Shown one piece after another: positions 33,990 to 41,520 of a stretch of DNA of 50,324 nt (the stretch's first letter is position 1; every line of letters begins with the position of its first letter). This DNA is from DATJNI01 sp035508275 (GTDB taxonomy: Bacteria; Patescibacteriota; Saccharimonadia; Saccharimonadales; UBA4665). The position numbers were made by a program, and so were the translations under genes. Under the pieces are notes generated by a model. The model had not been told where the DNA came from, did no database searches, and saw only the letters and a list, made by a program, of their open reading frames with translations. Location of the stretch: assembly GCA_035508275.1 (NCBI GenBank), contig DATJNI010000020.1, forward strand, positions 1 through 50,324, in the 5' to 3' direction.

Positions 33990-35108
33990 ATGGAAGATAT
34001 TGAACTTAGTGTCAGCGAGTTTATTGGTCTTGTTAACCAAACACTTGAGTATGCTTATCCAATAGTTAATATTACTGGAGAACTGGCTAACTTTCGGGTT
34101 AGCAAGAACCGTTGGGTATATTTTGATTTAAAAGACGAATATTCTTCACTTAGATTCTTCGCCAGTGTTTTTAGCTTGAAAACTCCGTTGGAGGATGGGA
34201 TGCTCGTGAGTGTTAAGGGCAGACCTAGCTTGCATAATCTTTACGGCTTTAGCGTAAACGTCATGAGCGTAACTCCAAGCGGAGAGGGCAGTATAAAAAA
34301 AGCAGCTGAGCTACTGAAGCTAAAGCTAACCAAGGAAGGCCTATTTGATCAGTCCAGAAAAAGGCTATTACCATATCCACCGCAGCGAATTGGTCTTATA
34401 ACATCAAAGCAGTCTGCCGCTTTTGGAGATTTTAAGAAGATAATTAATAGTCGCTGGCAAGGGCTTAGCATTGATCTTATTGATGTTCAGGTACAGGGTG
34501 AACCGTCTGAAGGCCAAATAATAGGCGCAATTAACTTGTTTAACTCAATGAGTGATCCTGTTGATGTGCTGGTAATAATTAGGGGTGGCGGAAGCCCCGA
34601 GGACCTGGCCGCTTTTAGCGGAGAGGCGCTAACTAGGGTAGTGGCCGCCAGCCGTATACCAACTCTAGTTGGCGTAGGGCACGAAACTGACATTTCGCTG
34701 GCTGAGCTTGCTGCTGATCAAAGAGCTTCTACGCCTTCCAATGCTGCTGAGTTGTTAGTACCAGATAAAAAAAGTTTAAAGTTTGAAATTATTAGCAAAC
34801 GTGAGGCGATTAGAGAGGCAGCTATTTCTTCGATAAACAGAGCATCTAAACTTAGCCAAGAAAGCACAAAAGAGCTGGAAGCGCTGATAGATGAGACCAT
34901 AACCAACGTCTCTCGGACGCTTAAACGTAACGAGGATATTATTGATGCATATAATCCAAGAATCATTTTAAACAGGGGTTACGCCATAGTCAGAGACAGT
35001 AGAGGTTCAATTGTTAAGAATGCTAAATCTCTAGATTTGGGTGAGGAAATAGTTACTGGCTTTGCTAAGGGACAAGCTTTATCCAGGGTACTAAAGGTCG
35101 ATAGTTAA
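33990..35108 (+). CDS. xseA: exodeoxyribonuclease VII large subunit
   Basis: Forms exonuclease VII with XseB and degrades single-stranded DNA. An N-terminal OB domain (VNITGELANFRVSKNRWVYFDLKD) is followed by the catalytic domain (YPPQRIGLITSKQSAAFGDF, VDVLVIIRGGGSPEDLAAF, LVGVGHETDISLAELAADQRASTPS) and a shortened C-terminal coiled coil. At 372 residues it is shorter than E. coli XseA (456) because the coiled coil is reduced. xseB follows 12 bases later with SD AAAGGAG. Confidence 0.95.
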   Translation: MEDIELSVSEFIGLVNQTLEYAYPIVNITGELANFRVSKNRWVYFDLKDEYSSLRFFASVFSLKTPLEDGMLVSVKGRPSLHNLYGFSVNVMSVTPSGEGSIKKAAELLKLKLTKEGLFDQSRKRLLPYPPQRIGLITSKQSAAFGDFKKIINSRWQGLSIDLIDVQVQGEPSEGQIIGAINLFNSMSDPVDVLVIIRGGGSPEDLAAFSGEALTRVVAASRIPTLVGVGHETDISLAELAADQRASTPSNAAELLVPDKKSLKFEIISKREAIREAAISSINRASKLSQESTKELEALIDETITNVSRTLKRNEDIIDAYNPRIILNRGYAIVRDSRGSIVKNAKSLDLGEEIVTGFAKGQALSRVLKVDS

Positions 35109-35120
35109 AAGGAGTATATT

Positions 35121-35324
35121 ATGGCGCCGAAAACTAGAAAATACCAAGTTATCAAAACTGATCTAGACGAAGTCCTGGTTAAGCTAAAAGACGAAGATAT
35201 AGATGTTGATCAGGCTATCAAGTTATACGAAAAAGGCCAAAAACTTATTTCTGAGATGCAAAGTTATTTAAAAACGGCCAGAAACTCCATAAAAGAGATA
35301 AAAGTGAAGAATAAAGCCAAATAA
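35121..35324 (+). CDS. xseB: exodeoxyribonuclease VII small subunit
   Basis: 67 residues. The characteristic helical hairpin segment DEDIDVDQAIKLYEKGQKLI is present, with a Lys-rich C-terminus. It pairs with XseA. The next gene starts 2 bases after its stop. Confidence 0.9.
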   Translation: MAPKTRKYQVIKTDLDEVLVKLKDEDIDVDQAIKLYEKGQKLISEMQSYLKTARNSIKEIKVKNKAK

Positions 35325-35326
35325 CA

Positions 35327-35812
35327 ATGCTGATACTAGTCATAATTGCACTGATCATAGCTTGCTTTTGCGGTGTCCTATTTTTCGGAGCTCCATATTT
35401 ACCGACGCTAAAGAAACAGATAGAAACCATGCTAGAACTGGCTGAGATTAAGCCAAATCAACGAGCTATTGAGCTTGGTTGCGGTGATGGCAGAGTAGTG
35501 GCGGCGTTCGCCAACCGTCAAATATATGTGACTGGATATGAATTGAACCCCATTCTTTACTTAATTGCCAAGGTTAGATGCTTTAAGTACCGGCCCTATG
35601 CCACCATAAAGTTTGGTGACTATTGGCGCGCAGACTGGCCTGAAACAGATATAATCTATACTTTCTTACTTAGCCGCTACATGGCAAAGTTGGATAAAAA
35701 ATGTATACAATATTCTTATAAACCGATTAAGCTGATAAGTTTCGCTTTCAAGATACCAAATAAGAAGCCCGCTAAATCCAAAAACGGACTTTACCTATAC
35801 AAATACGACTAA
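35327..35812 (+). CDS. membrane-anchored class I SAM methyltransferase, FAM173/ATPSCKMT-like
   Basis: An N-terminal TM helix (ILVIIALIIACFCGVLFFG) precedes a small methyltransferase domain with motif I ELGCGDGRVVAAFA and the block TGYELNPILYLIAKVR. The TM-then-methyltransferase layout and the GYELNP motif resemble the FAM173/ATPSCKMT protein-lysine methylases. The 161-residue protein has no recognisable partner gene apart from xseAB upstream. The function is inferred from family resemblance only. Confidence 0.75.
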   Translation: MLILVIIALIIACFCGVLFFGAPYLPTLKKQIETMLELAEIKPNQRAIELGCGDGRVVAAFANRQIYVTGYELNPILYLIAKVRCFKYRPYATIKFGDYWRADWPETDIIYTFLLSRYMAKLDKKCIQYSYKPIKLISFAFKIPNKKPAKSKNGLYLYKYD

Positions 35813-35829
35813 TATACAGATGTCGCCCC

Positions 35830-35859
35830 TTGATATCCTAGGGATATTCGGGTTAAGAT
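35830..35859 (+). promoter_or_regulatory. promoter of the secreted 223-residue protein gene
   Basis: TTGATA (35830-35835), an 18-base spacer and TAAGAT (35854-35859). The ATG at 35867 is 8 bases beyond the -10, with no SD. Confidence 0.45.
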
Positions 35860-35866
35860 AGCCTAT

Positions 35867-36538
35867 ATGGTAAAACATAACCAGGATGGGGCCGCTAATA
35901 CGGCAGTTATGCTAGGGATATTCATAGTCCTGTTCGTGGCAGCAGTTGTTTTCGGAGTCTACTCCTATTCTAAAATGTTAGATTACAAAAATAACACCGA
36001 TGCTAAGATCGCTGTAGCCGTTAACCTAGCGATAAATAAACAAAAATTAATAGACGCAAACAGCTATGCCCAGGAAGCAAAAAACCCTCTAGCAACCTAT
36101 TATGGTCCCAGTCAGTACGGGTCAATAGTGGTTCAGTATCCCAAGACATGGAGTGCTTACGTAGATGACACCTCCAGCCAAAGCGCTCTACTGGATGGCT
36201 ATTTTAAACCAGGCTATGTGCCTTCCATCTCCGACCAGAATTCAACGTTCGCTTTGCGAGTGCAGGTGCTAAGCCAGACATATTCGCAAACACTTCAACA
36301 GTATTCTACGCAAGAGCAGAGCGGCCAGTTGACTGCAAGTGCCTATGCGCTGCCGAAGGTACCAAAAACTATTGGCGTAAAACTGGTTGGTGAATTACAG
36401 AATGGTAGCAACCCGGTAAATACTACTATGGTAGTCTTGCCGCTTTTCTCTGATACACTGCTAATTTGGACTCAAGGGACCCAGTATTTGAATGACTTTA
36501 ACACTTATGTTTTGCCGAATTTCAGTTTCTCGCCCTAG
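35867..36538 (+). CDS. membrane-anchored extracytoplasmic protein of unknown function
   Basis: I do not recognise a family. A short N-terminus precedes a TM helix (TAVMLGIFIVLFVAAVVFGVYSY), followed by an exported domain of about 190 residues with YGPSQYGSIVVQYPKTWSAYVDD and a C-terminal YLNDFNTYVLPNFSFS. The single-TM, beta-rich layout resembles PsbP-like or pilin-like exported proteins, but no motif confirms either. It has its own promoter. Confidence 0.7.
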   Translation: MVKHNQDGAANTAVMLGIFIVLFVAAVVFGVYSYSKMLDYKNNTDAKIAVAVNLAINKQKLIDANSYAQEAKNPLATYYGPSQYGSIVVQYPKTWSAYVDDTSSQSALLDGYFKPGYVPSISDQNSTFALRVQVLSQTYSQTLQQYSTQEQSGQLTASAYALPKVPKTIGVKLVGELQNGSNPVNTTMVVLPLFSDTLLIWTQGTQYLNDFNTYVLPNFSFSP

Positions 36539-36549
36539 ATAAATTGGTC

Positions 36550-36589
36550 TATAATCTAGCTTAGATTAAGTGCAATTAGAGGGTATATT
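36550..36589 (+). promoter_or_regulatory. promoter and SD of the degenerate kinase gene
   Basis: TATAAT (36550-36555) gives a leader of about 28 bases containing an SD, AGAGGG (36578-36583), 6 bases before the ATG. This unit is therefore leadered, unlike many neighbours. Confidence 0.5.
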
Positions 36590-37312
36590 ATGGGGCGGTT
36601 GCGCCAAGAAAAAGAAACAGCCATTCTTTCACAGCAGCTTTTAGTTAATATTGCTGAAGAACTGAAAATGCCTCTTATTCGAATAGCACGGGCCAACGAG
36701 CTCAGTATGATCAATGACGATACTAGTGGACAGCAGGTTATTAAAGCTAGTACCGAGTCGGCACTTAAGCTCATAGACAACTATATCCTTGGTATTAGGT
36801 TGGCTCTCGAAGATAAGACATTTAATATAGAGTCAGTGTCGGTCTCCTCGGTGCTTTATGATGCGGCGGTCGACCTGTCTAGTCTAGCTAAACTTTATAA
36901 CGTTGACTTAGAACTCAATATAGCCGGTAAGTTTGGTCCTGTTATAGCTAATCGGCAGGCTCTTCACGCCGCGCTAGTCTCCCTAGGAACCTCATTAATA
37001 GAGGCGATTCCGGCTCACGACAAAGTTCAAACCAAGTTACAGTTAGCAACACACCGAAGTAGATACGGGGTAGTAGCTGGCATGTATGCTGAGACCAAAC
37101 AGCTGTCATCGACGTCACTTCAGATGGGTAGAAGACTTTATAAAAGTTCACGGCAGCCTCTTGTTAATGTTTCGTACGGCAGCGGTGCAGGGGTCTTCGT
37201 GGCCGATTCAATTCTGCATTCTATTGGGCTAAAACTTATAGCAAGTCGTCACCACAATCTTTATGGTATTGGAGCCGTATTGCACCCCCTTAACCAGATG
37301 CAGTTAGTTTGA
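36590..37312 (+). CDS. degenerate histidine-kinase-like protein (pseudokinase)
   Basis: 240 residues resembling HisKA plus HATPase_c, without any sensor or TM region. The HisKA helix reads NIAEELKMPL where canonical kinases have N(V/I)SHELRTPL; Glu23 replaces the phospho-accepting His. In the ATPase region the N-box (ALVSLGTSLIEAI) has Ser in place of the metal-binding Asn, and the D-x-G-x-G G1 box is not visible (GMYAETKQLS). A G2-like GSGAGVFVADSILHSIG remains. It is translationally coupled (TGATG) to a receiver-like gene that is also degenerate. It may act as a binding or scaffold protein. The kinase ancestry is inference from pattern alignment by eye. Confidence 0.72.
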   Translation: MGRLRQEKETAILSQQLLVNIAEELKMPLIRIARANELSMINDDTSGQQVIKASTESALKLIDNYILGIRLALEDKTFNIESVSVSSVLYDAAVDLSSLAKLYNVDLELNIAGKFGPVIANRQALHAALVSLGTSLIEAIPAHDKVQTKLQLATHRSRYGVVAGMYAETKQLSSTSLQMGRRLYKSSRQPLVNVSYGSGAGVFVADSILHSIGLKLIASRHHNLYGIGAVLHPLNQMQLV

Positions 37313-37710
37313 TGGACATCTTAATAATTGAACCAGATAAGGTGCTGAGCGATATATATTTAAAAACGCTTAAGTGTGAAGGATACAATGCGCGTATAGC
37401 AAGAAGCGCGCAGTCGGCGCTTGATGCAGCAGACCATATTAAGCCGGACCTTGTTATATTAGAGCTGCAGCTTGTAGAACATTCAGGCATCGAGTTTCTG
37501 TACGAGTTTAGGTCTTATGCGGAATGGAGTAATGTGCCAATCCTTATATATACAAGTGTGCCTCCTACTGAATTTAGCGACAGTTGGCAGATTCTAAAAA
37601 ATGAAATCAAGATTAGCAAATATCTATGTAAAACCGACACAGACTTAAAGCGACTTCTAGGCGAGATTAAAGGGTTGATAGGTCGTCCTAGTGAAAAAGC
37701 ACACCGCTAG
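37312..37710 (+). CDS. degenerate receiver-domain protein (pseudo-receiver)
   Basis: 132 residues with the receiver fold pattern: MDILIIEPDK, then KPDLVILELQL, PILIYTS and KYLCKTD. The phospho-acceptor Asp is replaced by Glu51 (LVILELQL), and the acidic pair is E-P-D. The Thr/Ser and Lys positions remain. Such a domain cannot be phosphorylated normally and could be locked in an active-like state. ATG 37312 overlaps the kinase-like stop codon, and the gene overlaps recO by 20 bases. Confidence 0.78.
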   Translation: MDILIIEPDKVLSDIYLKTLKCEGYNARIARSAQSALDAADHIKPDLVILELQLVEHSGIEFLYEFRSYAEWSNVPILIYTSVPPTEFSDSWQILKNEIKISKYLCKTDTDLKRLLGEIKGLIGRPSEKAHR

Positions 37711-38377
37711 AGCAATAATACTGAGCCGAACTGATTACGGAGAAGCTGATAGGATAGTCAGAGCTATTACGCCGGATCAGGGCAAATTGACATTGATGGT
37801 TAAAGGCTCAAGGAAAGTTAAATCAAAACTAGCTGGCGGTATTGAGCTCTTCAGCGTCAACGACATTACCTTCATTGAGGGCAGGGGCGAGATAGGCACT
37901 ATGATCTCGAGTCGCCTAAAAGAACATTATCCGAATATTACTAAGGATATAAAAAGGGTTGAAACGGGCTACGAAGCTCTAAAAGTGATTAATACCAATA
38001 CCGAGGACCAGCCGGGCAGTGAGTACTTTGAATTGCTTGAGAAAACCCTCAGGGCTTTAAATGATGACGATGTTAATGTTGATCTTGTGCAGTGTTGGCT
38101 GCCGGCTCAGATAGTAAGACTTGCCGGGAATAAGCCGAATCTCTATGAGGACTCTAACGGGGAAAAGCTGCAGGATTCACTAAAGTATAACTTCTCAAGC
38201 GAAGACATGTGCTTCACCCAAGCCGCCAAGGGTAGATACAGTTCAAGCGATATAAAACTGCTCAGACTCTTATATAGTGGCCACGACCCAAGCGAGATTT
38301 CTAAGATAGAAAATCTCGCTACCTACTTAGATAAATTAAAACCTCTGCTAAGAAGTATAAATAATATCTATCTCTAA
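37691..38377 (+). CDS. recO: DNA repair protein RecO
   Basis: Loads RecA on SSB-coated DNA with RecR. An N-terminal OB domain (ARAIILSRTDYGEADRIVRAITPDQGKLTLMVKGSRK) is followed by an all-helical C-terminal part. No zinc-finger cysteines are present (the two Cys are not paired). The start is GTG 37691, inside the end of the pseudo-receiver gene, so it is coupled to that operon. Confidence 0.92.
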   Translation: MKKHTARAIILSRTDYGEADRIVRAITPDQGKLTLMVKGSRKVKSKLAGGIELFSVNDITFIEGRGEIGTMISSRLKEHYPNITKDIKRVETGYEALKVINTNTEDQPGSEYFELLEKTLRALNDDDVNVDLVQCWLPAQIVRLAGNKPNLYEDSNGEKLQDSLKYNFSSEDMCFTQAAKGRYSSSDIKLLRLLYSGHDPSEISKIENLATYLDKLKPLLRSINNIYL

Positions 38378-38391
38378 CTCTTACGTATTTC

Positions 38392-38420
38392 GTGACAAAA
38401 GCCTAAGTGCTACATATAAT
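38392..38420 (+). promoter_or_regulatory. glyS promoter
   Basis: GTGACA (38392-38397), exactly 17 bases, TATAAT (38415-38420). The ATG at 38430 begins 10 bases after the -10; a GTG at 38424 is too close to be preferred. Confidence 0.6.
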
Positions 38421-38429
38421 TAAGTGAAC

Positions 38430-39737
38430 ATGAAAAGCGAAGTAAAACTTGAGGACATTGTTAGTCTCTGTAAGCGACGTGGTTTTATTTTTCAGGGCAG
38501 CGAAATATACGGCGGATTAGCTGGCACGTGGGATTACGGCCCACTAGGCGCGCAACTAAAGAGGAATATCTCAAATCTTTGGTGGAAGAAGTTTGTTGAA
38601 GAGCGAGACGATATGTACGGTATTGATAGCGCTATCCTTATGAATCAAAAGGTCTGGCAGGCAAGCGGTCACGTCGATACTTTCAGCGATCCTCTAGTAG
38701 AGTGTTCCAACTGCCATTCTCGTTTTAGGGCTGACAAAATAGACTTAAACAAATGTCCCAATTGCGGCAAAGAGCACACCTTCGGAGAGCCCAGGGAATT
38801 TAACCTTCTATTTAAGACTCAGGTTGGGCCGGTTCAGGATGAAAGTTCAGCTACGTACCTTAGGGGAGAAACAGCACAGGGGATGTTTGTTAATTTCAAA
38901 AATGTCCTAGATAGCATCTACCCGGATATTCCATTTGGCTTAGCGCAAATTGGTAGAACCTTCAGAAACGAAATAAGCCCAAGAGACTTTGTTTTTAGGA
39001 GTCGTGAGTTTGAGATTATGGAGCTGGAGTATTTTATTCGACCAGAAACCTGGGAGCAAAACTTTGAAAGCTGGCGCGACTTTTCCCACAAGTGGTTTGA
39101 TGCCCTTGGACTTAGTAGTGGCAAAATAAAAGAGCTAGAAGTCCCAGAAGACGATAGGGCGCACTACTCAAAACGAACGATTGATTTTCTTTATGACTTT
39201 CCGTCGCTAGGTTTTGATGAGATTGGGGGGCTAGCCTACAGAACAGATTTTGATCTCACTAACCACCAAAAAGCGTCTGGTAAGAACCTGGAGTATCGAC
39301 CGAAGGATGGCTCCGAGGCCTTTATCCCTCACGTAATTGAGCCGACCTATGGACTAGACAGAAACGTAATGGCTGTCATCTCTGGGGCCTATACTAAAGA
39401 CAACATTAATAATGAAGAGAGGGTGTTCCTGAAGTTGCCAATGGAGCTAGCACCAGTAAAACTTGCCGTTTTCCCGCTTCTTAAAAACAAGCCTGAGTTA
39501 GTAGATAAAGCCAAGCAAGTATTTAAAAGTCTCAAAGATAAGCATCACTTTGTAGTTTGGGACGACAATGGCAATATTGGTAAACGATACAGAAGACAAG
39601 ACGAGATAGGTACACCATTCTGCGTCACTGTAGACTTTCAGACCCTAGGGGACGACACAGTGACACTTAGAAGTCGTGATGATACCTCGCAGAGTAGAGT
39701 GAAGCTCTCCGACATAGACTCTAAATTGGAAAACTAG
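38430..39737 (+). CDS. glyS: glycyl-tRNA synthetase, dimeric class II type
   Basis: Single-chain alpha2 GlyRS, as in Gram-positives and archaea, not the alpha2beta2 form. It has the N-terminal GSEIYGGLAGTWDYGPLGAQLKRN block, two CxxC pairs (CSNC and CPNC, residues about 90-112) for zinc, motif 2 in IGRTFRNEISPRDFVFRSREFE, motif 3 near EPTYGLDRNVMA, and a C-terminal anticodon-binding domain. The 436-residue length is normal for this type. Confidence 0.96.
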   Translation: MKSEVKLEDIVSLCKRRGFIFQGSEIYGGLAGTWDYGPLGAQLKRNISNLWWKKFVEERDDMYGIDSAILMNQKVWQASGHVDTFSDPLVECSNCHSRFRADKIDLNKCPNCGKEHTFGEPREFNLLFKTQVGPVQDESSATYLRGETAQGMFVNFKNVLDSIYPDIPFGLAQIGRTFRNEISPRDFVFRSREFEIMELEYFIRPETWEQNFESWRDFSHKWFDALGLSSGKIKELEVPEDDRAHYSKRTIDFLYDFPSLGFDEIGGLAYRTDFDLTNHQKASGKNLEYRPKDGSEAFIPHVIEPTYGLDRNVMAVISGAYTKDNINNEERVFLKLPMELAPVKLAVFPLLKNKPELVDKAKQVFKSLKDKHHFVVWDDNGNIGKRYRRQDEIGTPFCVTVDFQTLGDDTVTLRSRDDTSQSRVKLSDIDSKLEN

Positions 39738-39738
39738 C

Positions 39739-39766
39739 TTGACAATATCCCCTATAAGGGTAGTAT
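39739..39766 (+). promoter_or_regulatory. strong promoter of the small-protein island
   Basis: A perfect TTGACA (39739-39744), a 16-base spacer and TAGTAT (39761-39766), directly after the glyS stop. The leader (about 20 bases) contains AAGGA-ATAG-TCCTT (39774-39787), where the SD-like AAGGA can pair with TCCTT and hide the ribosome site. Confidence 0.65.
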
Positions 39767-39791
39767 TTGCTTAAAGGAATAGTCCTTAATT

Positions 39792-39974
39792 ATGAACGAA
39801 AGAGCAGGCAACTGGATCGAGAGAAGCGCCAACCGAGTAAGCGAAATGAGCAAAGAGGTTGGAGTGGTTCTTTTGGCTGCCTCAATCTTAATCCCTGCTG
39901 CAGGCGTTTTGGCAGTGGAAGCTGCAGTGGCATGGGGAATGGCGGAAGGAGCTAGGGATTTAGCACATAGATAG
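39792..39974 (+). CDS. 60-residue single-TM protein
   Basis: A charged amphipathic N-terminus (NERAGNWIERSANRVSEMSK) followed by an Ala/Val/Gly-rich TM helix (VGVVLLAASILIPAAGVLAVEAAVAWGMAEG) and a short basic tail. No family is recognised. It has its own strong promoter and is followed by the NYN gene after 10 bases. An overlapping ORF in another frame (39767-39955) is not supported. Confidence 0.65.
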   Translation: MNERAGNWIERSANRVSEMSKEVGVVLLAASILIPAAGVLAVEAAVAWGMAEGARDLAHR

Positions 39975-39984
39975 AACTTAACTT

Positions 39985-40575
39985 ATGACTATAAAGAACA
40001 ACCAGAACGAACAATTATCAAGTAACGCACCTAAAAAGAAAGAGTCCAACTTTGCTTTTATTGACAGCCAAAATTTAAACCTTGGCACTCAGCGCATGGG
40101 CTGGAAGTTGGATTGGCGAAAATTTAGAAAAATGCTTGAGACGGATTACGGCGTTACTAAGGCCTTTACCTTTATTGGCTACATGAGTGGCAATGAGCAA
40201 CTCTACGAATACATGCACGAGTTAGGCTATTTAGTTGTACTAAAGCCTACTCTGGATATTTCACACTCTAGTGATAAAAAACAGGACGGCACTCAGGAGA
40301 AGGAGAAGGCCCAAGTAAAAGGCAACGTCGACGTTGAACTTGTTCTATATGCTCTTAAAGAGATGCCTAATTACGACGGTGCAGTAATAGTTAGCGGCGA
40401 CGGGGATTTCTATAGCCTAATAGAGTTCTTGACGGGATCTAATAAGCTCAAAAAAATCATAGCTCCGAACTGGCAATACTCGTCCTTATTAAAGCCCTAT
40501 GAAGACAACATTGTTCGTCTAGACAAAATGCGTAGAAGGCTAGAATACAAAAAACGCCGACCTAGTAACGGATAG
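39985..40575 (+). CDS. NYN domain (PIN-like) putative RNase
   Basis: LabA/DUF88-type NYN nuclease. Conserved acidic residues are in FIDSQNLN near the N-terminus, NVDVELVLYAL in the middle and VSGDGDFYSLIEFL (Asp-x-Asp) near residue 140, the typical metal-binding set. The last 20 residues are strongly basic (RRRLEYKKRRPSNG). It is not obviously part of a toxin-antitoxin pair, but it lies in an island of small membrane proteins. A SecA/tRNA-processing or RNA-turnover role is possible; none is shown. Confidence 0.88.
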   Translation: MTIKNNQNEQLSSNAPKKKESNFAFIDSQNLNLGTQRMGWKLDWRKFRKMLETDYGVTKAFTFIGYMSGNEQLYEYMHELGYLVVLKPTLDISHSSDKKQDGTQEKEKAQVKGNVDVELVLYALKEMPNYDGAVIVSGDGDFYSLIEFLTGSNKLKKIIAPNWQYSSLLKPYEDNIVRLDKMRRRLEYKKRRPSNG

Positions 40576-40591
40576 TATTTAAATAACCAAA

Positions 40592-40620
40592 TTGACAAAC
40601 ACGGTAATATTTGCTATTAT
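40592..40620 (+). promoter_or_regulatory. near-consensus promoter, predicted leaderless
   Basis: TTGACA (40592-40597), exactly 17 bases, TATTAT (40615-40620). The ATG at 40628 lies 8 bases after the -10, so transcription would begin at the start codon. The TTG of this -35 box could be mistaken for a start codon. Confidence 0.75.
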
Positions 40621-40627
40621 ATATTTA

Positions 40628-40921
40628 ATGTCAAATAAAACAAAAATAGAAAAAACTACGCTAGAAAAGATGTCTCAGTTGTCAACGCAGCTCGGCGTTC
40701 TGTTGATGTCTGTAGCAACAACTGTTGGCATGATTGAAATAAACAACCATGTAAAAACACAAGTACTTACCCCGGCCAGGGCGGTAGTTTCAAGCGAGAA
40801 TCAAGTAGAGGAGAATTACAACAGTAGCAATCTTGTAAAAGACCGAGACGATGTAGCCCCTCACTTTATTAGCTACAGCGAAACACAAAGAACCCCGAGT
40901 AGGTCGGGAAGGGTAAATTGA
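40628..40921 (+). CDS. 97-residue single-TM protein
   Basis: A charged N-terminus (NKTKIEKTTLEKMSQLSTQ) followed by a hydrophobic helix (LGVLLMSVATTVGMIEI) and a polar, mostly extracytoplasmic tail of about 60 residues. No family is recognised. The start is set by the promoter immediately upstream; the in-frame TTG at 40592 is the -35 box. Confidence 0.6.
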   Translation: MSNKTKIEKTTLEKMSQLSTQLGVLLMSVATTVGMIEINNHVKTQVLTPARAVVSSENQVEENYNSSNLVKDRDDVAPHFISYSETQRTPSRSGRVN

Positions 40922-40946
40922 CAAAACTTAAGCATTATGATAGGAT
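40918..40946 (+). promoter_or_regulatory. near-consensus promoter, predicted leaderless
   Basis: TTGACA (40918-40923), exactly 17 bases, TAGGAT (40941-40946); it overlaps the preceding stop codon. The ATG at 40953 is 7 bases after the -10. Confidence 0.65.
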
Positions 40947-40952
40947 ATAGAC

Positions 40953-41267
40953 ATGAATCCAGCAAAAAGTTATATACGATCAAAAGACTTTGAGCTCGAG
41001 CCAGGCGACTTTTCCGGCGCAGTACAGGCTTTTGAGGAAGCTGTTAATAGGCAGTCGGTTGCAACTGTTAGGAACAGTGCGGGTGAAGGTTACCCATGGG
41101 CGGGCAGATTTAAAAAGGGACTAGGCGCGATTGCCGTTACTGCCGCACTAGTGGTAGGAGCAAATGCGTTTAATAATGAGTCAGCGGTATTGGCACACCA
41201 AGCCGCTGCTGAGTCGGCTCAGCTTCAACACGTAGAAAAGGTAAATCACGCTCACGAGCACAAGTAA
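40953..41267 (+). CDS. 104-residue single-TM protein with His-rich tail
   Basis: An N-terminal polar region of about 55 residues precedes a TM helix (GLGAIAVTAALVVGANAF), then an Ala/His-rich tail (VNHAHEHK). No family is recognised. It is the last gene before the mraZ control region. Confidence 0.6.
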   Translation: MNPAKSYIRSKDFELEPGDFSGAVQAFEEAVNRQSVATVRNSAGEGYPWAGRFKKGLGAIAVTAALVVGANAFNNESAVLAHQAAAESAQLQHVEKVNHAHEHK

Positions 41268-41314
41268 GCGCGGCTTTTTATAAAGAACGTAACATTTTAA
41301 ATAGCGCTGCAAGC

Positions 41315-41373
41315 TGTGGACAAAACACCACATGTTGAGTTTTGTGGCGTAACTTCTTAATTTCTGTGGATAA
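41315..41373 (-). promoter_or_regulatory. two DnaA-box-like sites upstream of mraZ
   Basis: On the minus strand the bases 41373-41365 read TTATCCACA, a perfect match to the bacterial DnaA-box consensus, and 41323-41315 read TTGTCCACA, one base from it. The two sites share orientation and are 50 bp apart. A hairpin ACAAAAC/GTTTTGT (41320-41345) lies between. Confidence 0.55.
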
Positions 41374-41411
41374 GTGGTGTCAGATTGACCACCATTCGCA
41401 GTGTATTTGAC

Positions 41412-41453
41412 TTGCAGTGGGTGTTAGTGGGTAGTACACTCATGGCAGTGGGT
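41412..41453 (+). promoter_or_regulatory. mraZ promoter with three AGTGGGT MraZ boxes
   Basis: TTGCAG (41412-41417), 17 bases, TACACT (41435-41440). AGTGGGT occurs at 41416-41422, 41426-41432 and 41447-41453, with 10-bp and 21-bp spacing, so all lie on one face of the helix. E. coli MraZ binds TGGG-containing direct repeats with the same 10-bp period. The boxes overlap the promoter, fitting autorepression. Confidence 0.7.
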
Positions 41454-41520
41454 AGAAATGGAACGGCCAAATAGCGTTTCATTCAAAAATAAAAAACCAC
41501 TAGTAGCTTAAAGGATACCA

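Noticed and set aside
36527..37710. An ordinary two-component system
   Set aside because: Both phospho-acceptor residues and key ATP-binding motifs are missing, so it is listed as a degenerate pair instead.
39767..39955. ORF in another frame over the 60-residue membrane protein
   Set aside because: Its Arg/Cys/Gly-rich product is typical of a shadow frame; the 39792 frame has an ATG and a clear TM helix.
40592..40627. N-terminal extension of the 97-residue protein from TTG 40592
   Set aside because: The TTG is the -35 box of a near-perfect promoter; the ATG at 40628 coincides with the expected transcription start.
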